A stretch of 64,000 nucleotides of DNA from Desulfobulbus sp. (GCA_031280615.1 JAITGO010000002.1:310001-374000), one strand, 5' to 3'. Shown: positions 1 through 11,937, counted from the first letter of the stretch. The notes: generated by a model from the letters alone, not told the origin. Made by a program: numbers and translations.

Positions 1-1729
1 GCCGCTCCTGGGCCCGCTGCCGGCGCAGGGCTTTCCTGTCGACCACCGGTTCGCCGCCCCCCGACCCGCCGGCCACCGGCTCGGTCCGGGCCGGCGGCGC
101 GGCCGCGATCCCGGCCTGGTTCTCCATCTTCCGCCGCCATTCGAGATAGTCGTCGATGTTGCCCTCGTGGAGAGTAGCCCGGCCGTTGCGGATCTCCAGC
201 ACCTTGTTGATGAAGGAGTTGACGAAAAACCGGTTGTGGGAGACCACGATGATCGTGCCCTCGTACTGGGCCATGGCCTCCTGGAGAATTTCCTGCGAAC
301 TCATGTCCAGGTGGTTGGTGGGTTCGTCCAGCAGCATCAGGTTGGCCGGGCGCACCAGCATCCTGGCCAGGGCCACCCGCGACTTCTCGCCGCCGGAGAG
401 CACCCGCACCTGTTTTTCCACCTCGTCGCCGGTGAACAGAAAGGCACCCAACAGCGAGCGGACCTGGGTGATGGTCATGTCGACCGCGGTATGATAGACC
501 GTGTCGAGGATGGTCAGGTCGCCGGCCAGTTCCTGGGCCTGGTGCTGGCCGAAATAGGAGAGGATGACGTTGTGGCCGAGCTTGATTTCGCCCTCGGCCT
601 TGAGTTGGCCGGCCAGGATCTTGAGCAAAGTGGTCTTGCCGGCGCCGTTGACCCCCACCACCGCCAGCTTGTCGCCGCGTTGCAGGGAAAAGCCGACCCC
701 GTCGAACACCGGCTTGTTGTGATAGCTCTTGCGCACCTCCTCCAAGTGGAGCACGTCCCGGCCCGAGGGTGCTGCCGGCGGAAAGGTGAACCGGATGGTG
801 CGGTCTGTCTCGGAGAGTTCGAGCCGTTCCAGTTTTTCCAGCTGTTTGACCCGGCTCTGCACTTGGCGCGCCTTGGTCGACTTGGCCCGAAACCTGGTGA
901 TGAACCGTTCCGACTGGCGGATCATGGCCTGCTGGTTATCGTAGGCGGCCCGCTCCAGCTCCAGCCGCTGCGCCTTTTCCACCAGGTAGTGGGAATAATT
1001 GCCGCGAAAGACGCTCAGCCGTCCCAGGCTCAGCTCCCAGGTGATCGAGGTCACCCGGTCGAGAAAGGCCCGATCGTGGGAAATGATGATCATCGCCCCC
1101 TGGTAGCCGAGGAGAAAGTCCTCCAGCCAGGTGAGCGAATCGAGGTCGAGGTGGTTGGTGGGCTCGTCCAGCAAAAGGAGCGCGGGCCGCTTGAGCAGCA
1201 GCTTGGCCAGCAACAGCCGCATGATCCAGCCGCCCGAAAAGCTCTTGACCTCGCGCTCCAGGTCGGCGGCGGCAAAGCCGAGCCCGAACAGCACCCGTTC
1301 GATCTGGGGCCGAATGCGAAAAACGTCGCTGCCCTCCAGCAGGTGCTGCAGTTCGCCCTGCCGCGCCAGCAGCCCGTCGATGGCCGGGTCGTCGGCATCG
1401 ATCAGGGCCAGTTCCCCGCTCACCCGTTCCAGCTCCTCCTGATGGGCCAGGATTTCGTCAAAGGCCGACTCCGCCTCGGCAAAGAGGCTGCGGCGGCCAA
1501 GGTCGATGTTCACCTCCTGGGGCAGGTAGGCCACGGTGAACCAGGAGGCCCGGTTGACGATGCCGGGGTCGACATCCTGCTCGCCGCACATGATTTTCAG
1601 CAGGGTCGATTTGCCGGCGCCGTTGACCCCGGCCAGGCCCACTCGGTCGCCGGAATGGATTTGGGCCGCGACCTCGCGGAACAGGTGCTTGTCGCCGTAT
1701 TGCAGGTTCAGGTCGTTGATGCTGAGCAT
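1..1729 (-). CDS. ABC-F family ATPase (Uup/YheS-like), 3' end outside window
   Basis: Soluble ABC-F protein with two nucleotide-binding domains and no membrane segment. ABC-F proteins act on the ribosome, for example by relieving stalls. The first domain has Walker A GVNGAGKST, an SGG signature and LLLLDEPTNHLD. The second has GVNGAGKTT, LSGGEKSRVALARML and LMLLDEPTNHLD. A charged linker lies between them (around KSTKARQVQSRVKQLEKLE). The ATG at 1729 overlaps the end of the upstream radical SAM gene by 22 bases, so the two are probably cotranscribed. The reading frame is still open at base 1, in a basic C-terminal tail, so the protein is incomplete here. Family assignment is firm; which ABC-F subgroup is not. 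Confidence 0.9.
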   Translation of the reverse strand, partial: MLSINDLNLQYGDKHLFREVAAQIHSGDRVGLAGVNGAGKSTLLKIMCGEQDVDPGIVNRASWFTVAYLPQEVNIDLGRRSLFAEAESAFDEILAHQEELERVSGELALIDADDPAIDGLLARQGELQHLLEGSDVFRIRPQIERVLFGLGFAAADLEREVKSFSGGWIMRLLLAKLLLKRPALLLLDEPTNHLDLDSLTWLEDFLLGYQGAMIIISHDRAFLDRVTSITWELSLGRLSVFRGNYSHYLVEKAQRLELERAAYDNQQAMIRQSERFITRFRAKSTKARQVQSRVKQLEKLERLELSETDRTIRFTFPPAAPSGRDVLHLEEVRKSYHNKPVFDGVGFSLQRGDKLAVVGVNGAGKTTLLKILAGQLKAEGEIKLGHNVILSYFGQHQAQELAGDLTILDTVYHTAVDMTITQVRSLLGAFLFTGDEVEKQVRVLSGGEKSRVALARMLVRPANLMLLDEPTNHLDMSSQEILQEAMAQYEGTIIVVSHNRFFVNSFINKVLEIRNGRATLHEGNIDDYLEWRRKMENQAGIAAAPPARTEPVAGGSGGGEPVVDRKALRRQRAQER

Positions 1730-2886
1730 GGACGGTTGTTCGCGGGACGGTCGGCCGCGGTCGAAATGGTGGTATTGAGCAAGGCGAAACGGCCGGTCGC
1801 CGGGCGGCCGCCGGGGCGCGAATTCGTTTTTTCGGGCATGCCGACGCCCTCGCCGGCAACGGCGTTTTCCGGAACAAGCCGCAGGGTCTGTCGCGGCTGG
1901 GCCGGGTCGATCCGCAGGATCAGGCGGTCCAGCAGCCCCAATTGCCGCAGCCGGTGCAGGTTGGCGGATTTCGGCCCGCGAAAGATCGACTGGTCCTGGG
2001 CGGCGATCGCCAAGGCGGTTCGGCCGCCGGCCGGTACGCCGGCCAGCAGGCGGCGGGTCTGCGCCAACATCAGTCGGGCCAGAACCAGCTCGCCAAAGGC
2101 CGGATGATAGGGACCGGCTACCAGGGCGCACGCCAACTCCGCCGAGGGTTGCAGGCCCATCCGTACCACCCCGATCCCCTCGCAGTCAAACCGTTTTTTC
2201 AGATAGGCCGCCCAGGCCACGGCCCGCGCCAGACCGAGCGGACGGTAGCTTCCCCGGCGATACAATCGCTCCAGGCCGCTGCCCCGCAGGACCAGGGCCG
2301 GGTAGATCCGGACGAAATCCGGCCGCAGGCGGATCACCTCGTCCGCGGTGCGCCGGAGCGAAGGGAAATTTTCTCCGGGCAGGCCCAGCATCAGCTGCAG
2401 GCCCAGGCGCATGTCGCGCTCACGGATCCGGTGGACCGCGATGGCGATGGCAGCGGCGTCATGGCCGCGGCCGGACCGGCGCAGGACCTCGTCGTCGCAG
2501 GATTGGGCGCCCAACTCGACGATCGAAACCCGGTGGTGGGCCAGCAGGTCGAGCCGCTGGCCGTCGATGGCATCGGGCCGGGTGGAAAGGCGGATCGCGT
2601 GCACCATGCCCTGTTGCCGGAAGGGACGCACCGCGGCCAGCAATTCGTCCTGCCGGGCAAGGGGCAGGCAGGTGAAGCTGCCGCCGTAAAAGGCCACCTC
2701 CACATCGCCGCGCCGCTCGGGCCGGGCGTGTGCCAGCCAGGTCCGGATCGTGGCCTCGATCTCCGCACCGGACCGCACCGGCGCCGCCTGGCCGCTGATG
2801 CGGTGCTGGTTGCAGAACAGGCAGCGATACGGGCACCCCTCGTGGGGGATGAAAACCGGGATCACCAGCGCCATGTCGTTGCCCAT
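1708..2886 (-). CDS. Elp3-like radical SAM protein
   Basis: 392-residue radical SAM protein. The cluster motif GCPYRCLFCN (C18, C22, C25) lies near the N-terminus, followed by VAFYGGSFTCLP and the VELGAQS and GLQLMLGLPGE stretches typical of the Elp3/YhcC branch. The acetyltransferase domain of true Elp3 is absent. The C-terminal ~40 residues are low-complexity and may be dispensable. I chose the ATG at 2886 because the radical SAM core begins right after it; further upstream the frame runs into the end of the RNase III gene. It lies 22 bases after that gene and overlaps the ABC-F start. Substrate unknown. Confidence 0.8.
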   Translation of the reverse strand: MGNDMALVIPVFIPHEGCPYRCLFCNQHRISGQAAPVRSGAEIEATIRTWLAHARPERRGDVEVAFYGGSFTCLPLARQDELLAAVRPFRQQGMVHAIRLSTRPDAIDGQRLDLLAHHRVSIVELGAQSCDDEVLRRSGRGHDAAAIAIAVHRIRERDMRLGLQLMLGLPGENFPSLRRTADEVIRLRPDFVRIYPALVLRGSGLERLYRRGSYRPLGLARAVAWAAYLKKRFDCEGIGVVRMGLQPSAELACALVAGPYHPAFGELVLARLMLAQTRRLLAGVPAGGRTALAIAAQDQSIFRGPKSANLHRLRQLGLLDRLILRIDPAQPRQTLRLVPENAVAGEGVGMPEKTNSRPGGRPATGRFALLNTTISTAADRPANNRPCSASTT

Positions 2887-2908
2887 ACGACGGCCGCCAC
2901 GCGCCGTT

Positions 2909-3640
2909 TCATTCTTCCTGCCGCCGGAGGACAACCAAGGCTTCCCGGGCGGCCTGCTGTTCCGCCTCCTTCTTACTGGAGGCCTTGCCGGTGCCCAGCT
3001 CCTTGCCCTGGAAACGCACCGTGATCGAGAAAAGCCGGGCGTGGGCGGGCCCTTCCTCGCTCACCAGCAGGTATTCCGGCCCCTCGTTGAACCGCTCCTG
3101 CAACAGCTCCTGCAGGGCGCTCTTGGCATCGGCGCTGACCAGCTGCTCTTGGTGACGGTCGATGTGCGGCTCGAAAAAACGGCGGACAAAGGCCAGGGAG
3201 GCCTCGTAGCCACCGTCGAGAAAAATCGCCCCCACCAGGGCTTCGTAGGCGCAGGACAAGATCGACGGCTTATCGCTGCCGTGGGCAGCGGTTTCGCCCT
3301 TGCCCAGCAAGAGATGGCGGCCCAGATCGATCTCCTTGGCCCGTTCCGCCAGCCCGCCCTCGTTGACCAGGGCCGAGCGGATGCGGGTCAGCTTGCCTTC
3401 GCGCATCTCGGGAAAACGGGTGAACAGGATGAAGCCGACGGTGAGGTCGAGGACCGCATCGCCGAGAAATTCCTGGGTCTCGTTGTGCCGGCCGTCTTCA
3501 AGACGCTCAAAGGCAAAGGAACTGTGGATGAGAGAGAGTTGCAGCAATCGCAGGTCGCGGAACCGGTAATCGATCCGTTCCTGCAGCTCCTGCAACCCTT
3601 CCTCGTGGTCCTGGATCAGGGCCGCGAGTGTGGTTCCCAT
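2909..3640 (-). CDS. rnc: Ribonuclease III
   Basis: 243-residue double-strand-specific endoribonuclease acting in rRNA and mRNA processing. The catalytic signature HNETQEFLGDAVL is at residues 52-64, a second acidic site sits around EALVGAIFLDGG, and a C-terminal double-stranded RNA binding domain ends in SSKKEAEQQAAREAL. The ATG at 3640 is preceded by AAGGAG at a good distance, which decides the start; the frame stays open upstream to 3694 without a better site. It heads a group with the radical SAM and ABC-F genes. Confidence 0.95.
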   Translation of the reverse strand: MGTTLAALIQDHEEGLQELQERIDYRFRDLRLLQLSLIHSSFAFERLEDGRHNETQEFLGDAVLDLTVGFILFTRFPEMREGKLTRIRSALVNEGGLAERAKEIDLGRHLLLGKGETAAHGSDKPSILSCAYEALVGAIFLDGGYEASLAFVRRFFEPHIDRHQEQLVSADAKSALQELLQERFNEGPEYLLVSEEGPAHARLFSITVRFQGKELGTGKASSKKEAEQQAAREALVVLRRQEE

Positions 3641-3697
3641 GGGGCTTGATTTCTCCTTGTCAAAAAAAAAATCTATGGTATAAGTGCCGCACATTCA

Positions 3698-3772
3698 GGC
3701 GACGTAGCCAAGAGGTAAGGCAGTGGTCTGCAAAACCATTATTCAGCGGTTCAAATCCGCTCGTCGCCTCCA
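3698..3772 (+). tRNA. tRNA-Cys (GCA)
   Basis: Cloverleaf with acceptor stem GGCGACG/CGTCGCC, discriminator T and an encoded CCA. The anticodon loop CTGCAAA gives anticodon GCA, and the T arm reads GCGGTTCAAATCCGC. U73 is the expected Cys discriminator. Confidence 0.95.
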
Positions 3773-3873
3773 GAAAATCCAAGCGGGCACCGGGAACTCC
3801 GGTGGCCGCTTTTTTTGTGGCCCGCAGCCACAGGGTATGTACCTGATGCCGCCGGCAAGGTCAAGCGGGCAAC

Positions 3874-3909
3874 AAAAAAAGGCAGAGCCAAATGGCCCTG
3901 CCTTTTTTG
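3874..3909. terminator. Bidirectional rho-independent terminator
   Basis: A-run, hairpin GGCAGAGCCA/TGGCCCTGCC, then T-run. It ends the PEP-CTERM gene at 3937 on the minus strand and could also stop read-through from tRNA-Cys. Its GGCAGGGCC stem is nearly the same as that at 6549-6590. Confidence 0.8.
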
Positions 3910-3936
3910 TTATTGCTGTGGCCGGAAAGGGCGCGA

Positions 3937-4545
3937 TCAGCTCTTCCGCCGAGAAAAGCCAGCCAGACCGATCAGGCCGGTACCGAACAGCAGCATGGCA
4001 GCGGGTTCGGGAACCGAGGATCCGGGAAGCGGATCCCGGCCATACAGGCTCAGGTGCGACAATTCGGGAAACTTGCCACCACTGTTCGTAAAGGTAATGC
4101 TCCAGGGGTTGTCGGTGCTGCTGCCCGATGCATCCAACAACACGTCATCGAAGAAAAAGGCAACGTACCTGTCGCTTGCCTTGAGCACCAGCACAAAGTC
4201 GACGGTCAGGGGAAAACCGGTGCCGCTCCAGGTGAGATCCCAGGTACCGATGGTACCGGTGGACGTCTTGGTACCCTTGCCGGAGCTGGCCACGGAAAAA
4301 TCCATTCCACCGAACGAACCGGTGGCTGCAGCACCGCCGGGAGGATCGTCCTTGGCGATCAAGGAAAATTCACTCCCGCCAAAGATATCGTTCAGGCCGC
4401 TCGCGAGGCCGGTGTCGTTGCCCATGACCACCCCGGTCATGCCGTCGGCAGGTCTCCCGTTGAACATTACGTCCGATAAGGACACGGCTTGGGCTTGGCT
4501 GGCAATGAACAGCGCCACCAACCCCAAAAACAATTTCATCTTCAT
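3937..4545 (-). CDS. PEP-CTERM sorting domain protein, paralogue 1
   Basis: 202-residue exported protein. The N-terminus is a signal peptide (MKMKLFLGLVALFIASQAQA). The C-terminus has the exosortase recognition triad: VPEP, a hydrophobic segment (MLLFGTGLIGLAGF) and the basic tail SRRKS. Proteins of this class are processed by an exosortase and are usually linked to exopolysaccharide or biofilm matrix; no exosortase is in the window. The middle domain is unassigned but nearly identical in parts to the next gene (NDIFGG.EFSLIAKDDPPGG and DRYVAFFFDDVLL). Strong ribosome site GAGGAGG before the ATG. Confidence 0.88.
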   Translation of the reverse strand: MKMKLFLGLVALFIASQAQAVSLSDVMFNGRPADGMTGVVMGNDTGLASGLNDIFGGSEFSLIAKDDPPGGAAATGSFGGMDFSVASSGKGTKTSTGTIGTWDLTWSGTGFPLTVDFVLVLKASDRYVAFFFDDVLLDASGSSTDNPWSITFTNSGGKFPELSHLSLYGRDPLPGSSVPEPAAMLLFGTGLIGLAGFSRRKS

Positions 4546-5159
4546 TCTTCCTCCTCTAACAACTATTCAGATAACCTTCATGGTTTGTTGAGCCTCGTTA
4601 AGAGCCTCGCCTCCCGCTTCCTTGTGTGGTCTTTAGCAAAAATCAATCCAGCAACACGAAAAATTCAAACCTCCCCATCTTTCCCTAAGCGTAAACACTA
4701 GCATGCCAATCAAAAATATTACATGAAAAAACAGTGAAATAGCCACAAAGACATCGCGCTTTCCCTTCCATCATCTTTGGGTTATTCCTCCCTGATCGCA
4801 CCTTGTCTTTTCCGGTTTTCTGAAAAAAAACGACAGTTGCACGGAAATTTTTATAAAAAATACAACAAAATCACATTGTTACCAATCAAATCTTTTCCAG
4901 GTCGCCAACTCGTTTGGTCCTGCCGGCAAGGCCACTTCGTTTTCAAGATTGCCTTACCACTTGGATTCAATATAAATGTATGGGCTCGGAACTCATTGCA
5001 GCGCAGGCAAATCGGCCACAAATGCCTCCTCGCTATCGAGGTCGGCGCCGGCCTGAATGTACCGCGCCTCCAGATATGGCAAGGAAAACATTTCCGGTTT
5101 TTCGATTTGACTTCATCGAAATGGCAGATACAATATTTGCGGCAGAATCGCCGAGGCAA
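4546..5159. other. Intergenic, upstream region of PEP-CTERM paralogue 1
   Basis: About 610 AT-richer bases without a credible gene. It should hold the promoter of the gene ending at 3937. The one notable element is the AT-rich block at 4842-4878, which recurs upstream of the second paralogue. Confidence 0.5.
4842..4878 (-). repeat. AT-rich element shared by two PEP-CTERM upstream regions (copy 1)
   Basis: A block beginning CGGAAATTTTTATAAAAA on the plus strand resembles 6129-6165. Both lie 290-300 bases upstream of their start codons. This could be a conserved upstream regulatory site or simply part of the duplicated unit. Confidence 0.45.
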
Positions 5160-5193
5160 AAAAAAAGGCGGGGTCAGAGACCCCGCCTTTTCG
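5160..5193 (-). terminator. Rho-independent terminator of PEP-CTERM paralogue 2
   Basis: Hairpin GGCGGGGTC aga GACCCCGCC (5167-5187) flanked by an A-run and a T-run, just downstream of the stop codon at 5214. Confidence 0.85.
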
Positions 5194-5213
5194 ATTTCAG
5201 GAATTAAAACTGC

Positions 5214-5837
5214 TCAGTTTTTCCGCCGGGCAATGCCTGCCAGACCGATCAGGCCGGTGCCGAACAGCAGCATGGTGGCGGGCTCGGGAACAGGATCCCT
5301 GGGATCGGGAGAACCGGGAAGCGGATCCCTGCCGTACAGACTCAGGTGCGACAACTCAGGATACTGACCACCATTGTTTTTAAAGGTAATGGTCCATGGG
5401 TTGTCGGTGCTGCTCCCGGTCACACCCAGCAAGACATCGTCGAAGAAAAAGGCAACGTACCTGTCACTAGCCTTGAGCACCACGACAAAGTCGACGGTCA
5501 TGGGAAGACCGGGGCCACTCCAGGTGAGATCCCAGGTGCCGGTGACACCGCTGGGTGTTTTGGTGCCCTTGCCCGAACTGACCACGGAAAAGTTCAGCCC
5601 ACCGAGCGAGCCGGTGGCGGCGCTACCGCCGGGAGGATCGTCCTTGGCGATCAAGGAGAACTCATTACCGCCGAAAATATCGTTCAGGCCGCTCGCGATA
5701 CCGGTGTCGTTGCCCATGATCACGCCTGTCATGCCGTCGGCAGGGTTTCCGTTGAACAGCACATCCGACAAGGACAGAGCATGAGCTTGGGTGGTGATGA
5801 ACAAGGCTACCAAACCCAAAAACAGTTTCGTTTTCAT
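5214..5837 (-). CDS. PEP-CTERM sorting domain protein, paralogue 2
   Basis: 207-residue close paralogue of the previous gene, with signal peptide MKTKLFLGLVALFITTQAHA and C-terminal VPEPATMLLFGTGLIGLAGIARRKN. Compared with paralogue 1 it has a short insertion (SPDPRDP) just before VPEP. The ATG at 5837 is set by GGAGG nine bases upstream; the open frame to 5984 encodes nothing signal-like. Tandem duplication with separate terminators suggests each gene is transcribed on its own. Confidence 0.88.
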   Translation of the reverse strand: MKTKLFLGLVALFITTQAHALSLSDVLFNGNPADGMTGVIMGNDTGIASGLNDIFGGNEFSLIAKDDPPGGSAATGSLGGLNFSVVSSGKGTKTPSGVTGTWDLTWSGPGLPMTVDFVVVLKASDRYVAFFFDDVLLGVTGSSTDNPWTITFKNNGGQYPELSHLSLYGRDPLPGSPDPRDPVPEPATMLLFGTGLIGLAGIARRKN

Positions 5838-6548
5838 ATTTCCGCCTCCAAATGAATATGTAACACTCCTCGTTGTTGATTGAGCCTCTTGTAAGGCTCG
5901 CCCTCTTTTTGTCATTATTGTGCAACAAGTAATCCAGAAATAAAAAAAAGTAACAGGCATCTCACTTTTCTCAAAATCTTCCATTTAACATATTAAAATA
6001 ACAATCTTTTATCAAAAGGTGGGCCAATTTATCTTCTGACAATGGAGATTTTCTTTCCTTCATTTTCATCTTTGATGCCCTCCTTTGCACTCCTCTTTTT
6101 CAACTTCCACAAAAAAGGTCCGATTATTCGGAATTTATTATAAAAATCAAATAAAATTATATGGTTATAGCGCGAACCATCCACTCGCGCCAGGCCATCT
6201 CCGTTTGCCGGGCACTGACCGCATTAAGGCCGATTTTGTGGCACCTACTCGCTACCACAAAACTGGAGTCGGGCGAGAACGGCCGGACCGCGGACAAATC
6301 GATCCCATAACCATTGCCCCCACGAAACTGTCTGTCACCGCTAACAATCAAAACGCATCTTCCGATAATCCGGATAACACAAAAGGGCTTTCCCGGTTTT
6401 GGATCAATCCGGATCAAACGATGGAAGGGCGGTCGCAACAGTGTTGTCAGTGCGTATCAGCCGATTACGAAGCCTTCGTGCAAGGCAAGGGAAGCAAAAC
6501 GGTCGCTCGGGACAACCTGAACGGATATAGGTGCAGTTGCACCAAGCA
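5838..6548. other. Intergenic, upstream region of PEP-CTERM paralogue 2
   Basis: About 700 bases, AT-rich next to the gene. Short open frames here have neither ribosome sites nor recognisable products. It holds the second copy of the shared AT-rich element (6129-6165). Confidence 0.5.
6129..6165 (-). repeat. AT-rich element shared by two PEP-CTERM upstream regions (copy 2)
   Basis: Begins CGGAATTTATTATAAAAA on the plus strand and matches the block at 4842-4878. It lies 292 bases upstream of the paralogue 2 start, against 297 for copy 1. Confidence 0.45.
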
Positions 6549-6590
6549 ATAAAAAAGGCAGGACCAAACGGCCCTGCCTTTTTTATTGCT
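6549..6590. terminator. Bidirectional terminator of PEP-CTERM paralogue 3
   Basis: AATAAAAAAGGCAGG, a ten-base loop, then CCTGCCTTTTTTATT. A-run and T-run on both flanks make it active in either direction. Confidence 0.8.
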
Positions 6591-6617
6591 TTCGTTCTAT
6601 CCGGGAAAATTTGGCGC

Positions 6618-7223
6618 TCAGCTCTTCCTCCGGGCAATGCCTGCCAAGCCGATCAAGCCGGTGGCGAACAGCGCCATGGTGGCGGGTTCGGGAACCGGGT
6701 TGGTGGGGCCACCGCCCGGGTCGGGAGGATTCACGACCACGGGATTCCAGGCCAAATCCCGACCGTAGATGGAGATCCCGGTGAATTTATTGCCAAAGGT
6801 CTGGCTCCAGGTCCCACTCAGGCTGCCAATCGCAGTCGCGAATTCTTCATCGAGAAAGGAAAAGGCGGCCAAGCGGTTGTTGGTCTCGACGACCATCACC
6901 AAATCCGCGAAAAAGGGGTCGGCGGCATCCCAGGCAAGCGTCCAGTTTCCGGACTTGCTTGCGGTTTCGGTAAAACTCAGGACGAAATCGATCCCGGACC
7001 AGGTGCTGCTTGCACTAGGCGCACTCTTTGCGGCTGCGGAGATGAACGAAAAACCGCTTCCAAGTGTATTCAGATAGCTATTCAATTCGGTCTGATTGTT
7101 GAATTGCTTGCTGACCAAATTCGCATCCTCCCCATCCAGGGTCACGTCGGTCACGGATAACGCATGCGCTTGCGTGGCGATCAGCAAGGTCAGCGCCCCC
7201 ACTAAAAACATCTTGTTCTTCAT
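6618..7223 (-). CDS. PEP-CTERM sorting domain protein, paralogue 3
   Basis: 201-residue exported protein with signal peptide MKNKMFLVGALTLLIATQAHA and sorting tail VPEPATMALFATGLIGLAGIARRKS. The central region is clearly diverged from paralogues 1 and 2 but keeps the layout: a TW.GIDFVLSF stretch, an AAFSFLDEEF block in place of VAFFFDDVLL, a YGRDL motif and a Pro/Gly-rich linker before VPEP. GGAGG precedes the ATG. Its function beyond surface or matrix location is unknown. Confidence 0.87.
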   Translation of the reverse strand: MKNKMFLVGALTLLIATQAHALSVTDVTLDGEDANLVSKQFNNQTELNSYLNTLGSGFSFISAAAKSAPSASSTWSGIDFVLSFTETASKSGNWTLAWDAADPFFADLVMVVETNNRLAAFSFLDEEFATAIGSLSGTWSQTFGNKFTGISIYGRDLAWNPVVVNPPDPGGGPTNPVPEPATMALFATGLIGLAGIARRKS

Positions 7224-7545
7224 TGCACCCCTCCAAAGGATTATCGTCGACGGTGCGCCGTGTGGCGCGGCTCTTTCTTGTCATGCTTCTATCGGGACCA
7301 AAAGGGATCGGAAGCAAGAACGGACAACGAGCGATCTCGACGCCGCCAGACCATAACAGGTAACGAGGTGATATAACGTGTTTTACGTAACCATCACCAC
7401 GCACTGGCAAAAAACGACTGTCGCCCATTAACTAAACATCCTTTCACCTTTTCCGGATTTACACAAGGAGAAAAACTTAAATACGGAAAATCAGAGAACG
7501 AAGGCGCTGACACAAGAATGAGACGAGAAAAACGGCCGGTTGGGC
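7224..7545. other. Intergenic, no gene seen
   Basis: 322 bases between the third PEP-CTERM gene and thpR, presumably containing the promoter of the former. I see no RNA gene or repeat. Confidence 0.5.
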
Positions 7546-8100
7546 TCAGGCCGATTCGTCCCGACAGAGCGAATATATGTGCTCCACGCAATGGCTTGCG
7601 CCCTTGCGTCCGAGCACGCTCGAATAGAGAACAAAGTGGTCCACAATGAACGAACCGCCGGAAAACAGACCGTTTTCCACCAGGTACTTGCCGACCTTGG
7701 TGGCCGGCGTGTGTTGCAGGCGGGCCAGGGTGATGTGCGGGGTGTATTTCCGGTTTTCCAATTCAATACCCATCCGAAACAGGCGGGTGACGATCTTGCG
7801 CTGAAGGCTCATCAGCGGATCGCAGCGCTCGATCCCGGCCCAGACCACCCGGGGCTGGCCCCGGGGCGGAAAGAAACCCACTCCCTGCACCCGCAGGTCA
7901 AACGGGGCGGACACGATCTCGGTCAGGGCCTCGCGCAGGTCGAGGAAGGTGGCTCCATCGACCTCGCCGATGAAGCAGAGGGTGAGGTGCAGCTGATCGG
8001 GCGCCACCCAGCGGGCAGCGGGCAGGCCACAGCAGAGCAGGGCCAACTGCTCCCGGACCGCCGCCGGAGGATCGATGGCGATAAAAAGCCGTTTATTCAT
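7546..8100 (-). CDS. thpR: RNA 2',3'-cyclic phosphodiesterase ThpR
   Basis: 184-residue member of the 2H phosphoesterase superfamily, which opens 2',3'-cyclic phosphates to 2'-phosphates. The two catalytic HxTx motifs are HLTL (H38) and HITL (H122), with the usual spacing. Length is typical. The start is the ATG at 8100 (MNKRLFIAID). No strong ribosome site is visible. It follows nadC by about 190 bases. Confidence 0.9.
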   Translation of the reverse strand: MNKRLFIAIDPPAAVREQLALLCCGLPAARWVAPDQLHLTLCFIGEVDGATFLDLREALTEIVSAPFDLRVQGVGFFPPRGQPRVVWAGIERCDPLMSLQRKIVTRLFRMGIELENRKYTPHITLARLQHTPATKVGKYLVENGLFSGGSFIVDHFVLYSSVLGRKGASHCVEHIYSLCRDESA

Positions 8101-8291
8101 GCGTGGTTCTGGGTGAATGTCGACGATTGCGTCCGGTCCCCTTGCAGACAAGGGGAATGCCGGCCGGATCGATCGGGTTTATCGTTTTCGGGGACACGGA
8201 AGAACAAGGGCGCCGTGGAGAATCGAGGCGCCCGGTCGGGCACGACGGCAGGGGGAGCGGGAAAGGTGCGGGTGTCCGGCAAAAAAAACGC

Positions 8292-9131
8292 CTACTCCCT
8301 CCAATCCATGCCGATATCGCAGGCGCGGGCGCTGTGGGTGAGCGCACCCACCGAGATGATGTCCACCCCGGCTTCGGCAATGCCGCGCACGGTATCCAGG
8401 TTGACCCCGCCCGAGGCTTCGACGATCGCCCGGCCGGCAATCGTTGCCACCGCCTGGCGCAAGGTAGTGGGGTCCATGTTGTCGAGCATGATCACCCCCA
8501 CCTTGCAGGCCAGGCATTCCTCCACCTGGGCGAGGGTGTCGGTCTCGACCTCGACGTTGATGGTGTGCGGCACCCGGGCCCGCACCCGGCGCACCGCCTC
8601 GGTGATCGAACCGCAGGCGGCGATATGGTTGTCCTTGATCAACACCCCGTCGCTGAGGCTGTAGCGGTGGTTATGGGCGCCACCGCTGGCCCGGACCGCG
8701 TATTTTTCCAACAGCCGCAGGCCTGGCGTGGTTTTGCGGGTATCGACGATCTCCGCCTTGGTGTGCTTGACTGCATCGGCAAAGGCCGAGGCCAGGGTGG
8801 CGATGCCACAGAGCCGCTGGGCCAGGTTGAGCGCCACTCGCTCGCCCCGCAGCAGGGTGCGGGTGGCACCGCTTAAGCGCAGCAGCACCTCGCCTTGCTC
8901 CACCCGGCTGCCGTCGGCCACGGCCCCGGTGCAGGCCACGTTCGGATCGAGCAGGCGGAAGACCCGCGCAGCCACGGTTTCCAGACCCACCACGGTCATG
9001 GGTTCGCGGGAGATAAAGCAAGCCCGGGCCCGGTCGCTCGGCGAAAAAATCGCCTCGGTGGTAATGTCGCCGTGCTCGAGGTCTTCGGCGAGAAATCGGT
9101 GCAAGAGGGGATCGAGGAGAAAGGTGTCCAT
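8292..9131 (-). CDS. nadC: Nicotinate-nucleotide diphosphorylase (carboxylating)
   Basis: 279-residue quinolinate phosphoribosyltransferase of de novo NAD synthesis, converting quinolinate and PRPP to nicotinate mononucleotide. Family landmarks are EDLEHGDITT near the N-terminus, DTRKTTPGLR with the catalytic lysine, GGAHNHRYSLSDGVLIKDNH, VEVET and the C-terminal EASGGVNLDTVRGIAEAGVDIISVG. It begins seven bases after valS ends, so the two share a transcript. Confidence 0.96.
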   Translation of the reverse strand: MDTFLLDPLLHRFLAEDLEHGDITTEAIFSPSDRARACFISREPMTVVGLETVAARVFRLLDPNVACTGAVADGSRVEQGEVLLRLSGATRTLLRGERVALNLAQRLCGIATLASAFADAVKHTKAEIVDTRKTTPGLRLLEKYAVRASGGAHNHRYSLSDGVLIKDNHIAACGSITEAVRRVRARVPHTINVEVETDTLAQVEECLACKVGVIMLDNMDPTTLRQAVATIAGRAIVEASGGVNLDTVRGIAEAGVDIISVGALTHSARACDIGMDWRE

Positions 9132-9138
9132 ATCCGTA

Positions 9139-11823
<2,685 letters not shown>

Positions 11824-11937
11824 TGGGTGTGCTGTTGTTCCGCCTCATCGACGGTCGGGTTGGAAAGGATGGAGATTGTCGTCAAGGTCCGGGCGGCACG
11901 GGGCATCCGCCCGGCCCCGCATGGAGCCGGGGTCGCC

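Noticed and set aside
167..2107. 646-codon open frame on the plus strand
   Set aside because: Antisense to the ABC-F and radical SAM genes.
6085..6552. 155-codon open frame between PEP-CTERM genes
   Set aside because: No ribosome site, no similarity I recognise, and it runs into a terminator; treated as non-coding upstream DNA.
8208..8233. GGGCGCC/GGCGCCC hairpin between nadC and thpR
   Set aside because: No T-run and no conserved context, so no function assigned.
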